Positions 10,803 to 20,557 of a stretch of 64,000 nucleotides of DNA are shown here, one piece after another (within the stretch, counting starts at the first letter, position 1; every line of letters starts with the position of its first letter). Below the pieces are notes generated by a model. It saw nothing but the letters and a program-made list of their open reading frames with translations. It was not told where the DNA came from and ran no database searches. Source of the DNA: Phorcus lineatus (Eukaryota > Mollusca > Gastropoda > Trochida > Trochidae); NCBI GenBank assembly GCA_921293015.1, contig OV121088.1:34654010-34718009 (forward strand), written 5' to 3'. Position numbers and translations under genes: made by a program.

Positions 10803-13681
10803 AATCATCATGATCATGATGATATGATCATCATGATGAGGATGCTGATAGTGCTGATAATGATAAAAAAATTTATGTCCTATCACATCTACAACGCATC
10901 TTGTTATCCACGCCTTCTTTACCTGTGATTGTTCCGATCATGCCTTCGTTCCTCGCACCTGTACAGAAATAGAACACTCAGCCAATAGAGCCATATACAA
11001 GATGGACAAAGGCAACTTAACAAGTTATCATCAGAATATCATTTTAAAAAGTTTCCATTGTATGACTTCATGCAGAGTCTGAATTTCCGCTTCGTTTGTT
11101 CAATTCGACGCCACATGTGTATGAATACGAAGGCTATTGCATTGATATGATTGCTAGAAACTGGAGTTTCCTTTTGCACATATCACATTAAGGACAATGG
11201 TTCTACCTTGCCTTATATAACAATCATGTTTGATACCAAATTGCTAAGTATTGTGACTACAATAATTGGTTAATAGTCGAATAATTGTGTCAATTGATTT
11301 GAGCAAAAATTATCGTGAACTGAAAGGTATCGCACAAGAGAACGGTTACACACATCGGTTCAATATTGCTACTTCAGTGTAAAACGATTTCCTAAAATTC
11401 CAAGCCCGACAACCGAACTGGTAACATAAGTACGTATCTACATGTATGCCTACCCTGTCTCAGATTTCCAACTGTTGTATCCATTCTCAGATTTCCAACT
11501 GTTGTATCCATTCTCAGATTTCCAACTGTTGTATCCATTAGAATGATTCTGTGAATATCTGTAAAACACTCTTAAAGTGACACAGAGTATGTTTCATAAA
11601 TTTATATGTGGCTAAAATAAGAGCGAAAGTATTATATGTCAAATCGTCGTTCTAAAGTTAAAACCTTACCTCTGAAATACAAAAATTATGATTGTATCAT
11701 TCAATTGTAATCGAATACGACCATATACGTGGTAAGAAGTCGAAAGTCTGTTCCAGTTATATTATTAATGTTACCTTATCAGCATATTTTACGTTGTGTC
11801 TGCTGTAAAAATGTTTTCCGTTAGAGTCACTGACTCACGCAAGTGTCCGGTGTGCAATTAGTTTATAAGACTATAAGTAGTATATTTTCACGAATGATCT
11901 CATAGGCATTGAAAGCTACTTTTCGGCAAACCACTACGTCTCAACATAGATGACCCCAACAACATTTATGTGCACCTTTAAAGGGTAAAGTGAAGGAAAT
12001 TCAATTGTTTTCGTTCCAGCTTACCCTCGTGATTGTGTAACTCAATTCCCAGTCGTGTCTCGTGATAATGAAAGACGATGAATAGAGAGCTTGCTAGAAA
12101 TGCACCTGTGTAAAACAAGGAAGTAGTAAGAAATTGTCTAACACACAGTCACACTCAACATTTGAAAGCAACACCCTTGTATAAATACTCAGTGAAGTCA
12201 TATTTGTAAATATTCTTATATTTCCCTGGTAAATTTTTTTGAATACTAAAATATACTATACCTTCTCATGAAAACTTTGATAAAAGTTCAGATGATATAC
12301 AATAACTATTTGATATTTCATATATAATTGCAGTTTAATCATTTGTTTTATTAAAGTTGTGCCTTTCGTTTTTACCAGCACTGGAGTAAACTTTATGATC
12401 GAAATGTTTTATATTCAGTAAAATGAATTCTAAAACGAACATACCAAGATTGTATAAGTATTTTGTCCTCATTTAAATGATTTAAAGTTAAGACACTACT
12501 TTAAATTGGCCGGAAGACGTTGACATATGAAACGCATCACCTTATTCATCAAGTAGGGATAATCGGCTTGAAACTTAAGCAGTTTTACCCAGTTGACAAC
12601 AATTGAATATTCAATGCTGAATTGAGATATTTTAAGCGAAAAAGCCAAGAAAACTTTCTTCAATGCCCTCATCTTAGGATATGTTTGTATGGGGGAACAA
12701 TGAAGCTTAAAGAGCCACTCCGTGATTTTCATTACATATTATTTACCTTTGATACGAACCTTAATGTCATATGTGGTGATATAAAATCAAAACATCTTAA
12801 CTTTTCATGTCCAAAAGACATAAATATGACAATTACTTGCTTTCCATGAAAATCTAAAACCAGCCTTATAAATGCAAAGAGGTGTAGATATCGCGTCCAA
12901 TATACATGTATACTAGTTATATAACCTAACAAACACAATTAACTCCTAACTGCCCTCCTGGCTGTTTTAGATAAGTTTCCAAAATTACGTTTGACTATTT
13001 GACGCGCGCCACTGTCCGGTTTTCGATCATAATTGCGACGTTCTACCTTCATATTGTCACTGTAAACAAACAATAAGCTTTAAAATGTGTCTTTTTGGTA
13101 ACAGTCGATACTTCGCGATCAAATGAAACCATTGATTAAGTTTCGCATATATGACTCCAACAACTCATGGAGTGGCTCTTTAAGCTTGTGACTCACACAA
13201 GAAATCAATTGCGTCGTTGTTTAATTACATTTTATTGAAAATATGTACTATATGTAAATATATAATTACACAAATTCTTGCTATTCGTCCTGGTTAATAT
13301 CAATTGATATAGTGAAGCAACGTTTTCATTTAGAATTTTTGAAATTTGATTTCATGAAGTATTTAAAAATAAGTTTATGTAAATGCTTACAATTATTTTT
13401 CTATATAAATAAAAGTCTTTTTCAATTATATGGAATGACAATATCATCACTTCTAACAATGACAATAGTAATACATAAACGGTTAATTCAATTTATAAAT
13501 CCAAAATTATGGTTCATTATGTTATAACAAATGAACATCACAACATAACGCTTGTAAGCATGTCGTTAAATAATATTACAAGTTTAAAGGTATTAATTGA
13601 GACTGAGGAGCAATAATAATTACATACCAAATAACATGTAGACAAGCGGAATTACACGTTGGGCTCTCATTTCGAGACTTT
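947..13681 (-). CDS. Glycosyltransferase-like type II membrane protein, left copy (8 exons, 411 aa predicted)
   Basis: This is a spliced gene that I assembled from splice sites. Exons in transcript order are 13681-13628 (ATG at 13670-13668), 12105-12025, 10958-10923, 9312-9235, 8853-8773, 3494-3193, 2058-1954 and 1456-947 (stop 949-947). Every junction has AG/GT. Introns 1-5 are phase 1 and the last two are phase 0, and coding lengths sum to 1,236 nt with no internal stop. Residues 6-28 form a hydrophobic signal-anchor after a short basic start, and the rest would be lumenal. Motifs are ISENHYLES (165-173), YVYDMGI (194-200), TWKPVLIQ at the end of exon 7, MDASVRF (254-260) and CHRFD (357-361). 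This arrangement resembles invertebrate DUF1647-type, glycosyltransferase-like Golgi proteins. Family and enzymatic role are from memory, and substrate is unknown. Exon 1 begins at a splice acceptor, so an upstream noncoding exon should exist. A duplicate lies at 32762-42692. Confidence 0.82.
1954..2058 (-). CDS. Exon 7 of the left glycosyltransferase-like gene
   Basis: This 105-nt, phase 0-0 exon encodes 35 residues starting LETYGRC and ending TWKPVLIQ. The acceptor is atatttcag and the donor CAG/gtaatt. It matches the right copy at 33887-33783 nearly base for base, while flanking intron sequence differs more. That pattern is expected of a real coding exon. Confidence 0.85.
3193..3494 (-). 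CDS. Exon 6 of the left glycosyltransferase-like gene
   Basis: This 302-nt exon enters in phase 1 (acceptor ccacacag) and ends in phase 0 (ATG/gtaagt). It encodes residues 107-207, from AWCHDLTCKQK through a basic linker to the core strand YVFLLAISENHYLES and YVYDMGI. The alternating hydrophobic strands and the VYD-x-G turn are typical of the N-terminal Rossmann-like half of GT-A-type folds, which is an inference. The right-copy equivalent is 35653-35352. Confidence 0.85.
3899..4130. repeat. Subterminal tandem repeats of the 4.6 kb TIR element
   Basis: There are about six imperfect units of roughly 27-29 bp, each containing AAACATGTTGTGAAAAGTG and a tttgat or tttggtatt spacer. Related AACATGTT palindromic motifs recur near the other end at about 8200-8440. 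Subterminal repeats of this kind are common transposase-binding regions, and that role here is an inference. Confidence 0.65.
4158..4619. mobile_element. MITE, family A (TIR CTTAAAGAGGCACTCCGTGA)
   Basis: The ends are inverted: CTTAAAGAGGCACTCCGTGA on the left and TCACGGAGTGGCTCTTTAAG on the right, about 460 bp apart, with no coding capacity. A second near-identical member is at 12706-13184 and truncated members are at about 55655-56010 and 59217-59340. The TTAA at the ends suggests TTAA-targeted insertion (piggyBac-like), which is an inference. This copy is nested in the 4.6 kb TIR element. Confidence 0.8.
5106..5150 (-). CDS. Candidate terminal exon inside the 4.6 kb TIR element
   Basis: On the minus strand, ttctttttag precedes a short open segment. 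Read in phase 0 it gives LKNDDLTTRKHPDY and stop. Entered in phase 1 from the exon at 5494-5629 it stops after FEE. A minus-strand AATAAA lies near 4946. Acceptor, stop and poly(A) signal together look like the 3' end of a transcription unit. I see no homologue. Confidence 0.3.
   Translation of the reverse strand: MKNDDLTTRKHPDY
5494..5629 (-). CDS. Candidate internal exon inside the 4.6 kb TIR element
   Basis: This is a 136-nt open segment with an excellent acceptor (ttttttag) and a consensus donor (CAT/gtaagt) on the minus strand. It encodes an acidic then lysine-rich stretch beginning DEDLDEPCDTTEAVLEL. It enters in phase 0 at the first AG, or phase 1 at the AG seven bases later (giving DLDEP), and leaves in phase 1. 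The second option is compatible with the host gene's phase 1 introns. It has no counterpart in the right gene copy. Function is not recognised. Confidence 0.45.
6410..6529 (-). CDS. Candidate exon inside the 4.6 kb TIR element
   Basis: This open minus-strand segment ends at donor CAAG/gtaaga and encodes a stretch ending VLEFLRQMNYSDQGINILQ. The frame is open up to a stop near 6532. The acceptor is unclear, and gaatgaag/AT near 6480 would give phase 1 entry. Residue composition looks protein-like, but I recognise no family. It may belong with 5494-5629 and 5106-5150 as one captured or resident gene fragment. Confidence 0.35.
7398..7546. repeat. Near-perfect inverted pair of SINE tails (hairpin)
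   Basis: The left arm runs from cagtctgattaaaatc to gactctatcgag, and the right arm returns from ctcgatagactc to gattttaatcagactg. The arms are about 65-70 bp and closely matched. The loop contains GAGTTCGAATCTC, a match to the tRNA box B consensus GGTTCGAATCC. Single copies of the same tail occur at 20067-20120, 29705-29750 and 45890-45970. Confidence 0.75.
7743..7810 (+). repeat. Short fragment of the gtgagttgg-type gastropod repeat
   Basis: The fragment gtgagttggtgtttaacacc...atttcaattatatcgcgg resembles the start of the longer inverted units at 29046-29706. It is too short to classify further. Confidence 0.4.
8773..8853 (-). CDS. Exon 5 of the left glycosyltransferase-like gene
   Basis: This is an 81-nt phase 1-1 exon, acceptor gtttcag and donor GTG/gtaagaa. 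It encodes a basic, Cys-containing stem segment (LADKKLVKTMSKRPNC...), probably lumenal stem between the membrane anchor and catalytic half. The right copy has the same exon at 37887-37807, with several amino acid differences and an intact frame. Confidence 0.8.
9235..9312 (-). CDS. Exon 4 of the left glycosyltransferase-like gene
   Basis: This is a 78-nt phase 1-1 exon encoding DCELLMNCVTEVDIPHLMKL and following residues. The acceptor is tttgctgtag. The donor is AAAT/gtaatt here and the stronger AAAT/gtaagt in the right copy (38352-38275). The Cys and Val-Asp-Ile-Pro-His core is identical between copies. Confidence 0.78.
9625..10240. repeat. (ACT)n/(TAC)n imperfect trinucleotide tract
   Basis: About 600 bp of interrupted ACT/TAC/TGC triplets lie in the intron between exons 3 and 4 of the left gene. 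The right copy has a much shorter, degraded version at 38725-38925. Long poly-Thr, poly-Leu and poly-Ser ORFs here are artefacts of the repeat. Confidence 0.85.
10470..10865. repeat. (GAT)n imperfect trinucleotide tract
   Basis: Interrupted GAT/GCT triplets end in a pure GAT run near 10768-10802 and a small ATCATGATGAT palindromic segment. It lies in the same intron as the ACT tract. The right copy has expanded to more than 900 bp (39590-40505). Confidence 0.85.
10923..10958 (-). CDS. Exon 3 (36-nt microexon) of the left glycosyltransferase-like gene
   Basis: This 36-nt phase 1-1 exon has acceptor tctgtacag and donor ACAG/gtaaag, and encodes GARNEGMIGTIT in frame with both neighbours. It is absent from the right copy, where sequence homologous to about 10,900 joins directly to sequence homologous to about 11,500. 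Because it is symmetric in phase, its loss only removes 12 residues. Confidence 0.65.
11459..11539. repeat. Three tandem 27-bp units
   Basis: The unit CTCAGATTTCCAACTGTTG plus tatccatt is present three times head to tail. The right copy (40557-40586) has one unit, so this array expanded, or the other contracted, after duplication. Confidence 0.85.
11571..11985. mobile_element. MITE-like element, family B (AAGTGACACAGAGTATG)
   Basis: It starts ttaaagtgacacagagtatgt and ends caacatttatgtgcacctttaaa, an imperfect inverted terminus. It shares internal words (ataagagccaaa, ttccaaaattacgtttgag) with the units at 20558-21055, 40627-41021, 41657-42110 and 46517-47262. It has no coding capacity. It predates the gene duplication, since the right copy carries it at the matching place. 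Confidence 0.6.
12025..12105 (-). CDS. Exon 2 of the left glycosyltransferase-like gene (rest of membrane anchor)
   Basis: This 81-nt phase 1-1 exon encodes GAFLASSLFIVFHYHETRLG and following residues. It completes the hydrophobic anchor begun in exon 1. The acceptor is gttttacacag and the donor GAGG/gtaagc. The right copy is 41143-41063. Confidence 0.8.
12706..13184. mobile_element. MITE, family A
   Basis: It is bounded by CTTAAAGAGCCACTCCGTGA and its inverted partner ending ggagtggctctttaag. It is close in sequence to 4158-4619, so both are fairly young. At the matching place in the right gene copy (41657-42110) there is a different family, B. Confidence 0.8.
13628..13681 (-). CDS. Exon 1 (start codon) of the left glycosyltransferase-like gene
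   Basis: The exon starts at acceptor tttcttttcag. After 11 nt of 5' leader comes ATG (13670-13668), encoding MRAQRVIPLVYMLF and one base, then donor G/gtatgt. The short basic head followed by a hydrophobic run marks a signal-anchor. The right copy (42692-42639) has the same layout. A splice acceptor directly before the ATG means transcription begins further right, at an exon I could not place. Confidence 0.75.
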
Positions 13682-14144
13682 CTGAAAAGAAATTAATTAA
13701 AGTCTTACAATTTAAAATTTTCAAGCGAATCAATTCCTTTTGGAAGGCCACATTAGATATTCCACTGTCACAGCGGAACCAAAATAAGCCGTCGTGATCC
13801 TCAAAACCAGACTAAATGATTAACGACGCATATTAGAAAAACCTGTCGCAATCTACATGTATTCAGACACTCACGGATTGCACGCAGAGCGTGAGTTGAG
13901 GAAAATTCAATCGTGTCCTTTTTTTCGACGTGGTTTAAGTAAACGCTCTGTAACATAGTTGTACTACACACTTCATTGAAGTAACGGACCCAAGGAAATA
14001 TATATTTCTATATACTCGCAATTACCTAAAGTTAAGCCAGTTACTACCATAATTTCCTAGATATTATGGAAACAAGAATTTTTAGTTCTAAAGGTTAGTA
14101 TCGTTTACACCTAATAAAGTTATCAACAACCACCTTATTACGCT

Positions 14145-14414
14145 TAAAAGGCACTACAGCACACCATATGATGCACACATTACTATTTTAGCCATTTTCA
14201 ACTCTCCATATTTTTTTCATTTTGTGCACAGCTGAATATTGTTTTTTCATATCCCTAAGCCGAGATCGACTATCTGAACCTAATTAAAGGTCAACTCTAT
14301 AGAATAGTGAGTGTTTCATTCTATCGTTAGAAAGCTAAAGTTGAAGTTTATATCCTCATAAGCCTTAATATAAGAAATTTTGAACCGAAAAGGTGTGCTA
14401 TAGTGCCTTTAAGG
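14145..14414. mobile_element. MITE, family C (TIR AAAGGCACTAYAGCACA)
   Basis: The left end ttaaaaggcactacagcacacc is matched by the inverted right end ggtgtgctatagtgcctttaagg, with about 270 bp between them and no coding potential. A related terminus (gtgctacagtgcctttaac) occurs near 42138. Confidence 0.75.
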
Positions 14415-14534
14415 AGAAATAACATGCATTTTGTTTGTAATGAGTAACTTAATCTCTATGTACATTATCTATCGGAATAAAATGAACATAAAATATTATA
14501 CTACTTATACGAAACATTTAGCTTGCCATTAAAA

Positions 14535-15925
14535 AATCCCTTAAAAAACTTCTTAGTCAGCCCTTGTGGAATAATGATGGAGTTAAAGTAGATGGACACC
14601 CTATCATGTACAAATCGTGGTACAAGAAAGGTGTAATATTTATCAATGATCTAATTCAACATGAGGGTAGACTGTTCAATCTCGAGGAATTCAAAAGTAT
14701 ATATAACATAAAAACTAATTTTTTAACTTTTGAAGGTATAAAAAGGGCTGTTTTATCATATATCTCAAAGTTTGGTATACAAAAAACTCGAACTATTATC
14801 CCAAGTCCCATTTATCCCTTCAACTTATTTCACGTAAATACCAAACTAGGAAATAAATACATATATGAGAAATTGATTGATTCTAAATATATACAATTAC
14901 CTTGCTACAGTAAATGGGCACGAATCTTAGATTGTGAATTATCAGAAAAGATTGGACAGTATTTAATACGATAGCTCACAAATGTACTCGCAGTACAGAT
15001 TTAACATGGCTTCAGTATAGGATTATTCATCATATTCTCCCTACAAATTGTTTCCTATTTCGGATAAAAATATCTGAGTCTCCCCTTTGTCGTTTTTGTA
15101 ATAGAGATCTAGAAACTTTGGAACATCTGTTCTGGTATTGTAATCCGGTACTCAATTTATGGAAAAGATTAGAAAAATGGTTAGAAACCGCCCAAATATA
15201 TGTAAACTTCACAATTACAAAGATAATACTCGGAATCAAAGGGAGAAACAACAATCCCATTAACGCAATTATTCTGCTTGTAAAAGAAATAATTTTCACA
15301 AGCGCTCAAAAAATGAATATACCCAACTTTGATTATATACTGGGCCAGATTAAGCAGTATTACGATATAACAAAATGCATTTATTTAGTTTCTGGTGAGA
15401 ATGATTTATTCGTCAAGTTCTGGTCCTCATTACATACTATACTGAGAACTGATTTATAGAAGTTTAATTTTCAACATTGTCTTTGTCAAAGTAACGATTA
15501 TTATTATTATGTCTGTAAAGTGCAAAAAGTCACTTAAAACCTGAATATATGTCAGTATAAATGCTATACTGGGAAATTTATTTATAATAGTTAACTTTCA
15601 ACATTGTCTATATAAGTATAACACTTATTACTATGCCTGTAAAGTGCTTAAGGCCACCCTGCATGTCTGTCACATATGCTGAGAGATTGACGTATAGAAG
15701 TCAAATTTCAATAATGTCTTTGTTTATGTAACGCTATTTATCACTCTGTTCATAACATGCTAACGGTCACTTATATCACGAATGTATGTTATATGTATTT
15801 CTTTCTATGGGACAACTATTTTCCCTTGATTTTCTTTATTGTATTTTGAACGCACTTGTTGTCAATTTTATCTATTGTAAAATACGAAAAATATGGAAAT
15901 AAAAAAAAAAATATTAAAAAATCCC
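14535..15925 (+). mobile_element. 5'-truncated LINE (non-LTR retrotransposon) with poly(A) tail
   Basis: The sequence encodes the C-terminal part of a LINE ORF2: LWNNDGVKVDGHPI, then TNFLTFEGIKRA, then a CX2CX8HX4C cysteine motif at about 15090-15145 within an LCRFC...EHLFWYC context. It ends with a 3' tail and an A-run near 15,900. A stop or frameshift near 14,974 separates the two open segments, so it is dead. The reverse transcriptase core is missing through 5' truncation. The clade cannot be set from this fragment. Confidence 0.8.
14564..15459 (+). pseudogene. LINE ORF2 C-terminal coding relic
   Basis: There are two open segments, 14564-14974 and about 15000-15459, in different frames. 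They match the usual C-terminus of LINE ORF2: a tryptophan-rich FINDLI...GRLFNLEEF segment, then the RIIHHILPTN and Cys/His motif. The frame break and lack of RT domain make it non-functional. Confidence 0.75.
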
Positions 15926-16749
15926 GTTTTCTTGAGCGTGGTTGTAAACAATGAAATCGACACCACGAGTCACCTTTTTAACCTGGCAACAAGGAAATGA
16001 ATCGTCAGGTTTCACATGTGACAAATGGCTAGGTCCATGCACTATATAAAACAAATTGAGCACAGGCAGTCGATGACAATTTCACTGACAACACGAGTAT
16101 GTTCGTCTTTATTGCTTCAAACGTGAACTGTAAATATTTTATCTAAACGTTTTCGAATCCCATATGTAAGTAGAAAAGATTTCTCAAATCCCTGTAATAG
16201 TGACATGGCGGGACTTGTGGTATGTCTGTCGGCCATCGATTAATACGTTCGTGATGGGTTTTGGGTTCTCACCTTGGATATTTGTAAGAAACATTATAAT
16301 TCAACAAAAACAACACTTACCAATAGTGTCCCATGTGTTATAAGAATGTTCAAGTAAAATCGACTTTACCTCGCCCTCTAGCCGCTACTCGCGAAATGAG
16401 GCCACCGACTGTCTCTTACATATTTCATATTATGCTTACACCTTCAGAGTTGTCGATTGCTAGATTTTATTGATTATTCAATCTTTTTTTAATGCACTGT
16501 GAGAGTAAAGCAAATGAAGTTTCAAATGCATCAAATTATGTTGATACCTGGTTCAGATTTTTCTAGACTAGGCCCGGCTCCTTTCCTGAATAAATTTTCG
16601 TTATTAAATCTGTTTAAGATTCTTCTATAATTCATTTCCTTAAAACTATCGGAACAGAGCTTTACATGTTGAATATGTCTTTTGATTTTTTTCTTTATCA
16701 TGGCGATCATATTCATTTCTTGACATACTCATTATCTCGCAAACACCAG

Positions 16750-16803
16750 GATGTCAGGATTCAGATCGAGAGATACGGGGTTCGAATCCCGCATGTGTCT
16801 CGG
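16750..16803 (+). repeat. tRNA-like box B fragment
   Basis: The segment ACGGGGTTCGAATCCCGCA forms a perfect T-arm (CGGG/CCCG around TTCGAAT). No A box or acceptor stem pairs upstream, so this is probably a SINE or tRNA pseudogene relic, not a tRNA gene. Confidence 0.3.
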
Positions 16804-16866
16804 CAAATTTGTCTTCAGTAGAGAACTATTATTCAAACCGTAGGGTTTGGGTGCATTGCCACATAC

Positions 16867-17092
16867 CATGCCATTTCAGCGCAGTACCACCCATTGTTCG
16901 CAAGTTCCAGCCGATGGTCGCAGGTGTCATCGCGATGCATAGCCATCATAGTGTTGCGGGCTTTCTCTTTGAAAGCAGTTTGATATCTGAACACATTGTT
17001 TGCAACACTTATTTTAACGTGTAAGAATACTAACGTTTTAAGCAATTCGTTTTTGCCAGCCATTTCCGAACCTTCAAAAAGTAATATAAAAT
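16867..17092 (-). CDS. Two candidate exons of an unrecognised minus-strand gene
   Basis: Exon a (17092-17035) has acceptor ttttttcag, an ATG at 17063-17061 encoding MAGKNELLK plus AC, and donor AAAAC/gttagt. Exon b (16986-16867) has acceptor tgtgttcag, enters in phase 2 and encodes YQTAFKEKARNTMMAMHRDD followed by a Cys-containing stretch ending NNGWYCAEMA, with donor CATG/gtatgt. Phases join correctly. Upstream sequence is shared with the duplicate around 52,290, but the exons are not. I could not find the next exon. It could be a gene fragment or chance splice sites. Confidence 0.35.
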
Positions 17093-17179
17093 CTGAAAAA
17101 ACATAATTAGAAGTGCCTCGTATCACAGTCGGCTTCTCATTCACGGCTATGTTAAGCATGAATTTCTTCAACCAATAAA

Positions 17180-18800
17180 ATGTCGTTTAGGAAGTAACTC
17201 TATGAGAATATTTCGAACTCAACGGTCGTGTCACCAAGATGGTGCCGTTATTACTAGATGCAAATCATTTAATTGGCTGGCTGCATTTTTACCGATATGA
17301 GACATTAGAATTATCGAAGAGACATACGACAACCAATGATGATAGAAATAGTCAAAATAAGAAACTTTAGAATTTAAATTGTGTCCGAAAAATCATATCA
17401 ATTAAAAAAGATGTATTTATTACAATTTCAATTTTGGGAAAAAAAATATAATGAAGAAAGGAATAAGAGGGAAATGAAATTATTGTCCACTTCCCTATAT
17501 CACAATTGATACTATGGTGACATTATCACTGTTTCCGTAAAATTCAATTTCGCGATTATAGTGCAGTCTACACCGCTTTTGAAAGCGCCCCGCGTAAACA
17601 AGACCCTTACCGTGATATCCGTGATAGATAAAATCTACTTATTCACGAAAACTGGATCGGCAAACAAGCAAAAGTATGTTTCGGTAATACACCCCTTACA
17701 AAGATACGGTAATTAAATTAATAAATTTTACGGAGTATAAAAGAAATACCAATTTTCAAAGATGAATAATGATTTTTATCAATAAACACTAAAATGTTGA
17801 CAAGTACCAACTTATCTAACGAATAGCAAAGAAACCAACGTGCCCATGCGCTGTCAGCATGTTTATTGTCACACCCTTTATTCTGACGTCAGATTTGGGT
17901 TGTTTAAAGAACGATTTGTAAACTCAATGTCTTGATATCTATTCGTTGAAGAAGACCATCATTATTTTACTTGTTCTTTCTTTGTTATTGATTATATTTG
18001 GCGGACCTTAGAAGGATTATTGCGTTTTCTGCCAATCCACAACTCATGTATTTTGATATACGTAACGGAAATATGTCTAAATCAAATTACCATAAATCGG
18101 ACCTTAGATCAATTGTATTGTAATGCACATATGAAAAAGAGCATTTGATGTAAGTATTTGTTAAAAAATGGGAGGGGGTGAAAGTAGCGTAAATAACCTC
18201 ACGAAAGGAAATAATTTGATACCTTGGTTTGATGACATAACCATTCATTTACACAAGTTATTTTTTTCACCATATTTCTCCACGAAGAAAAAAGACCCAG
18301 CCACGTTTTGATATAGATGTTTTTGTCGAGGCATACACTTACTGTATATATACTCAGGTGTGCTTCTTAATCTACTTATTCAGTATATGTGTATACTTGA
18401 ACATAAATATTAATACATAGAGAATATTACCCGAGGAGGTGTGTGATATGACTTTTACGAAATGAGTGTGAATGTTTGTATTACCCGAGCGAGAGCGTAT
18501 TACCGATTCTATTCAATTTCAAACGCATGCTAAGACCAGCTATAGTGACGTCATAAACAATGGGTTTATGACGTCACAGACGATAAAATACGGAATATAT
18601 ATATTTCACTTATATATATTTATATGTATATATTATTAATATGTCAACGCTTATGAATAACAGTACGGGTAATGAATAGGTTTACTGGCGCTTCCGACGA
18701 AGTCTGCATGCAATCGAAAGTGCAAAAGACTCACTATGTTACATTTCAAAGGTGTAATACGATAAGTGAAACAGTCTAGTTCAGATAAGATTCCTCATTT
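17180..18800. repeat. Segmental duplication D2, first member
   Basis: The sequence is collinear with 52,290-54,060, for example ggaagtaactctatgagaat and aacgaatagcaaagaaacca. Part of it (17,270-17,800) also matches 43,435-43,700 and 44,130-44,340. All three lack a shared open frame, so I read this as noncoding duplicated DNA. Confidence 0.75.
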
Positions 18801-19660
18801 AATTGAGTGAAGAAAAGGCTGATGTCAGTGTAGAAACCTCCAAAACATCCAAGCAAGACAGGTGAACTGAGAAGGGAAATGTAACTTAGCTGTCCGTTTT
18901 TTAAGTGAAAATAATCTATTAAGTTATTATAAAATTGTATTACTACATATATATATATTGTATTCGATGAAAATTAGTTTTCGCCATATCATTGAAGTGG
19001 ATCATGGCTATGAGGGCTTTGGGAGCGTGTGGTTAAGTCAGTCGAACAGGGACTTTATAGCATACACTGTACTAGGAAAACAAAACGGTTGGTTGGACGA
19101 GCAACTGGCCTCAGTCTACAATTAATTTCCAGTGCATTTATCATAAGTTACATGGGTCACTGGGACTGGAGGACTTGTTTTGAAATGAACATACATCCTC
19201 TACAAAATCGCAGACAAAACTTGGTGCTGACCAGGCCGATTTTGAGATATGAATGAAAACTGTCAATATACCCTGGCATGCCAGCGAAAGCACATGAAAC
19301 TGCCCAAACTATGCAAATTCTATGACTCTCACCCATTCAAAAATACTCACTCAAAAAATTTAGAAAAATTACAGATGAAACAACCAATTCTTACCTGTCA
19401 ATGAAATCCGGAAACATATAATGTAAACAAACCTAGAAAATGATATCCCACAATACAGTACTATTTCATCATTTCCTCCTCTCCCACTACCGGATCAAAA
19501 TTTCTGTGACCTGAGGCCAACTAACGCGTTTAGTGGTACGGAAAAGGGAGAACACTCTGCACATGTGCGGGTGATGAAACAGAACTTTCTGAGACCATAT
19601 CCAAATTGGTGAGGCTACCTGATCCGGACCGTGAGTGATAATAATGCTGGAATATTATTA

Positions 19661-19798
19661 TCAAGATGTCACAATTATGTCAGGGTTTCATATACATGAA
19701 TCTAAAGTGTTGTTTTTTTGTTGCAGAATATCAACATCAAGATGTCACAATTATGTCAGGGTTTCATTTATGTGTCTCTATAGTTTTTTTGTTGCTGA
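19661..19798. repeat. Two tandem copies of a ~75-bp unit
   Basis: The unit begins tcaagatgtcacaattatgt and ends in a T-run plus gttgc. It occurs twice in a row with small differences. Confidence 0.8.
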
Positions 19799-19984
19799 AA
19801 TTTTCAGGCCTTAGTTTTCGCTTAAAGTGGAATGATGCTTTTATCGGAATTGCACTCATTCGTAATACCGTACAAGGATTAAGACACCACGATTTATTAA
19901 AAAAGGAGGATTACACCTCCAAAGTTTCGGGGACATCTAACACTTGTTTCTCTATATATTTTGCATGTAAAGGCCGGCATCCAA

Positions 19985-20121
19985 CACTATGCACAGATTT
20001 GGCGGGTGCTTTCACACCATTGTGGAGAGGACAGCCCTTGATAGAGTACGTTCGAATCCCGTTCGAGTCAATACTTTAAAACTTTTATTCCTCGGAACAC
20101 GGTCTATTTTAATCAGACAGC
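19985..20121 (+). repeat. tRNA-derived SINE-like copy
   Basis: A box B match (GTTCGAATCCC) near 20050 is followed by the family tail: gagtcaatactttaaaactt, ttattcctcggaacacgg and ttttaatcagac. The box A region is degenerate (gaggacagcccttgatag). It shares its tail with 7398-7546, 29703-29815 and 45890-46013. Confidence 0.6.
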
Positions 20122-20557
20122 TAAAATAATAATGTAATAGGAAATTGATGTCGATAATTTTGTATAACTTTGGTAAATAATAGCAAAATATTCATTTCAA
20201 ATGTATCCAAAAATAAGAGATTTTATCTGTTTTCAACTTTTCACAAACCGTAACAAATAGAGGGTTAGGGTTAATCTCATTTAATTTAGTTAATCTCAAA
20301 TATATAATAATTGATATTCTTATATTGATACCGGTTATCACACAAAATCAAACCTCATGTTTCATAACTGAATAGACTACCAGCTACGAGTTGTAGTAAA
20401 GTTTTGTGACCTTAGACCCTGCTGAGCTTTCCCAGGCACCTAAAAAACCGTTACTGCCCTTACACTCAAACGCTGATTATATCTTCTGTTTATGGATATC
20501 AACCTAGCAAAGATTAACATGAAACCATGTTTTTTTTAGGTTTTGATGCCGGCTTTT

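Larger units (their letters stand above)
820..14060. repeat. Left member of a large segmental duplication
   Basis: From about 820 to 14,060 the sequence is collinear with about 32,640-43,085, covering the whole glycosyltransferase-like gene plus introns and ends. The copies are recognisable throughout at exons and much of the introns. Differences include the 4.6 kb TIR element, the 36-nt exon and a MITE on the left, and a Tc1 element, expanded GAT tract and a different MITE on the right. Confidence 0.85.

Noticed and set aside
16750..16803. tRNA gene
   Set aside because: Only the T-arm is present; no acceptor stem, A box or anticodon arm can be drawn.
19666..20079. 137-residue plus-strand ORF
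   Set aside because: It is composed of a two-unit tandem repeat joined to SINE sequence.
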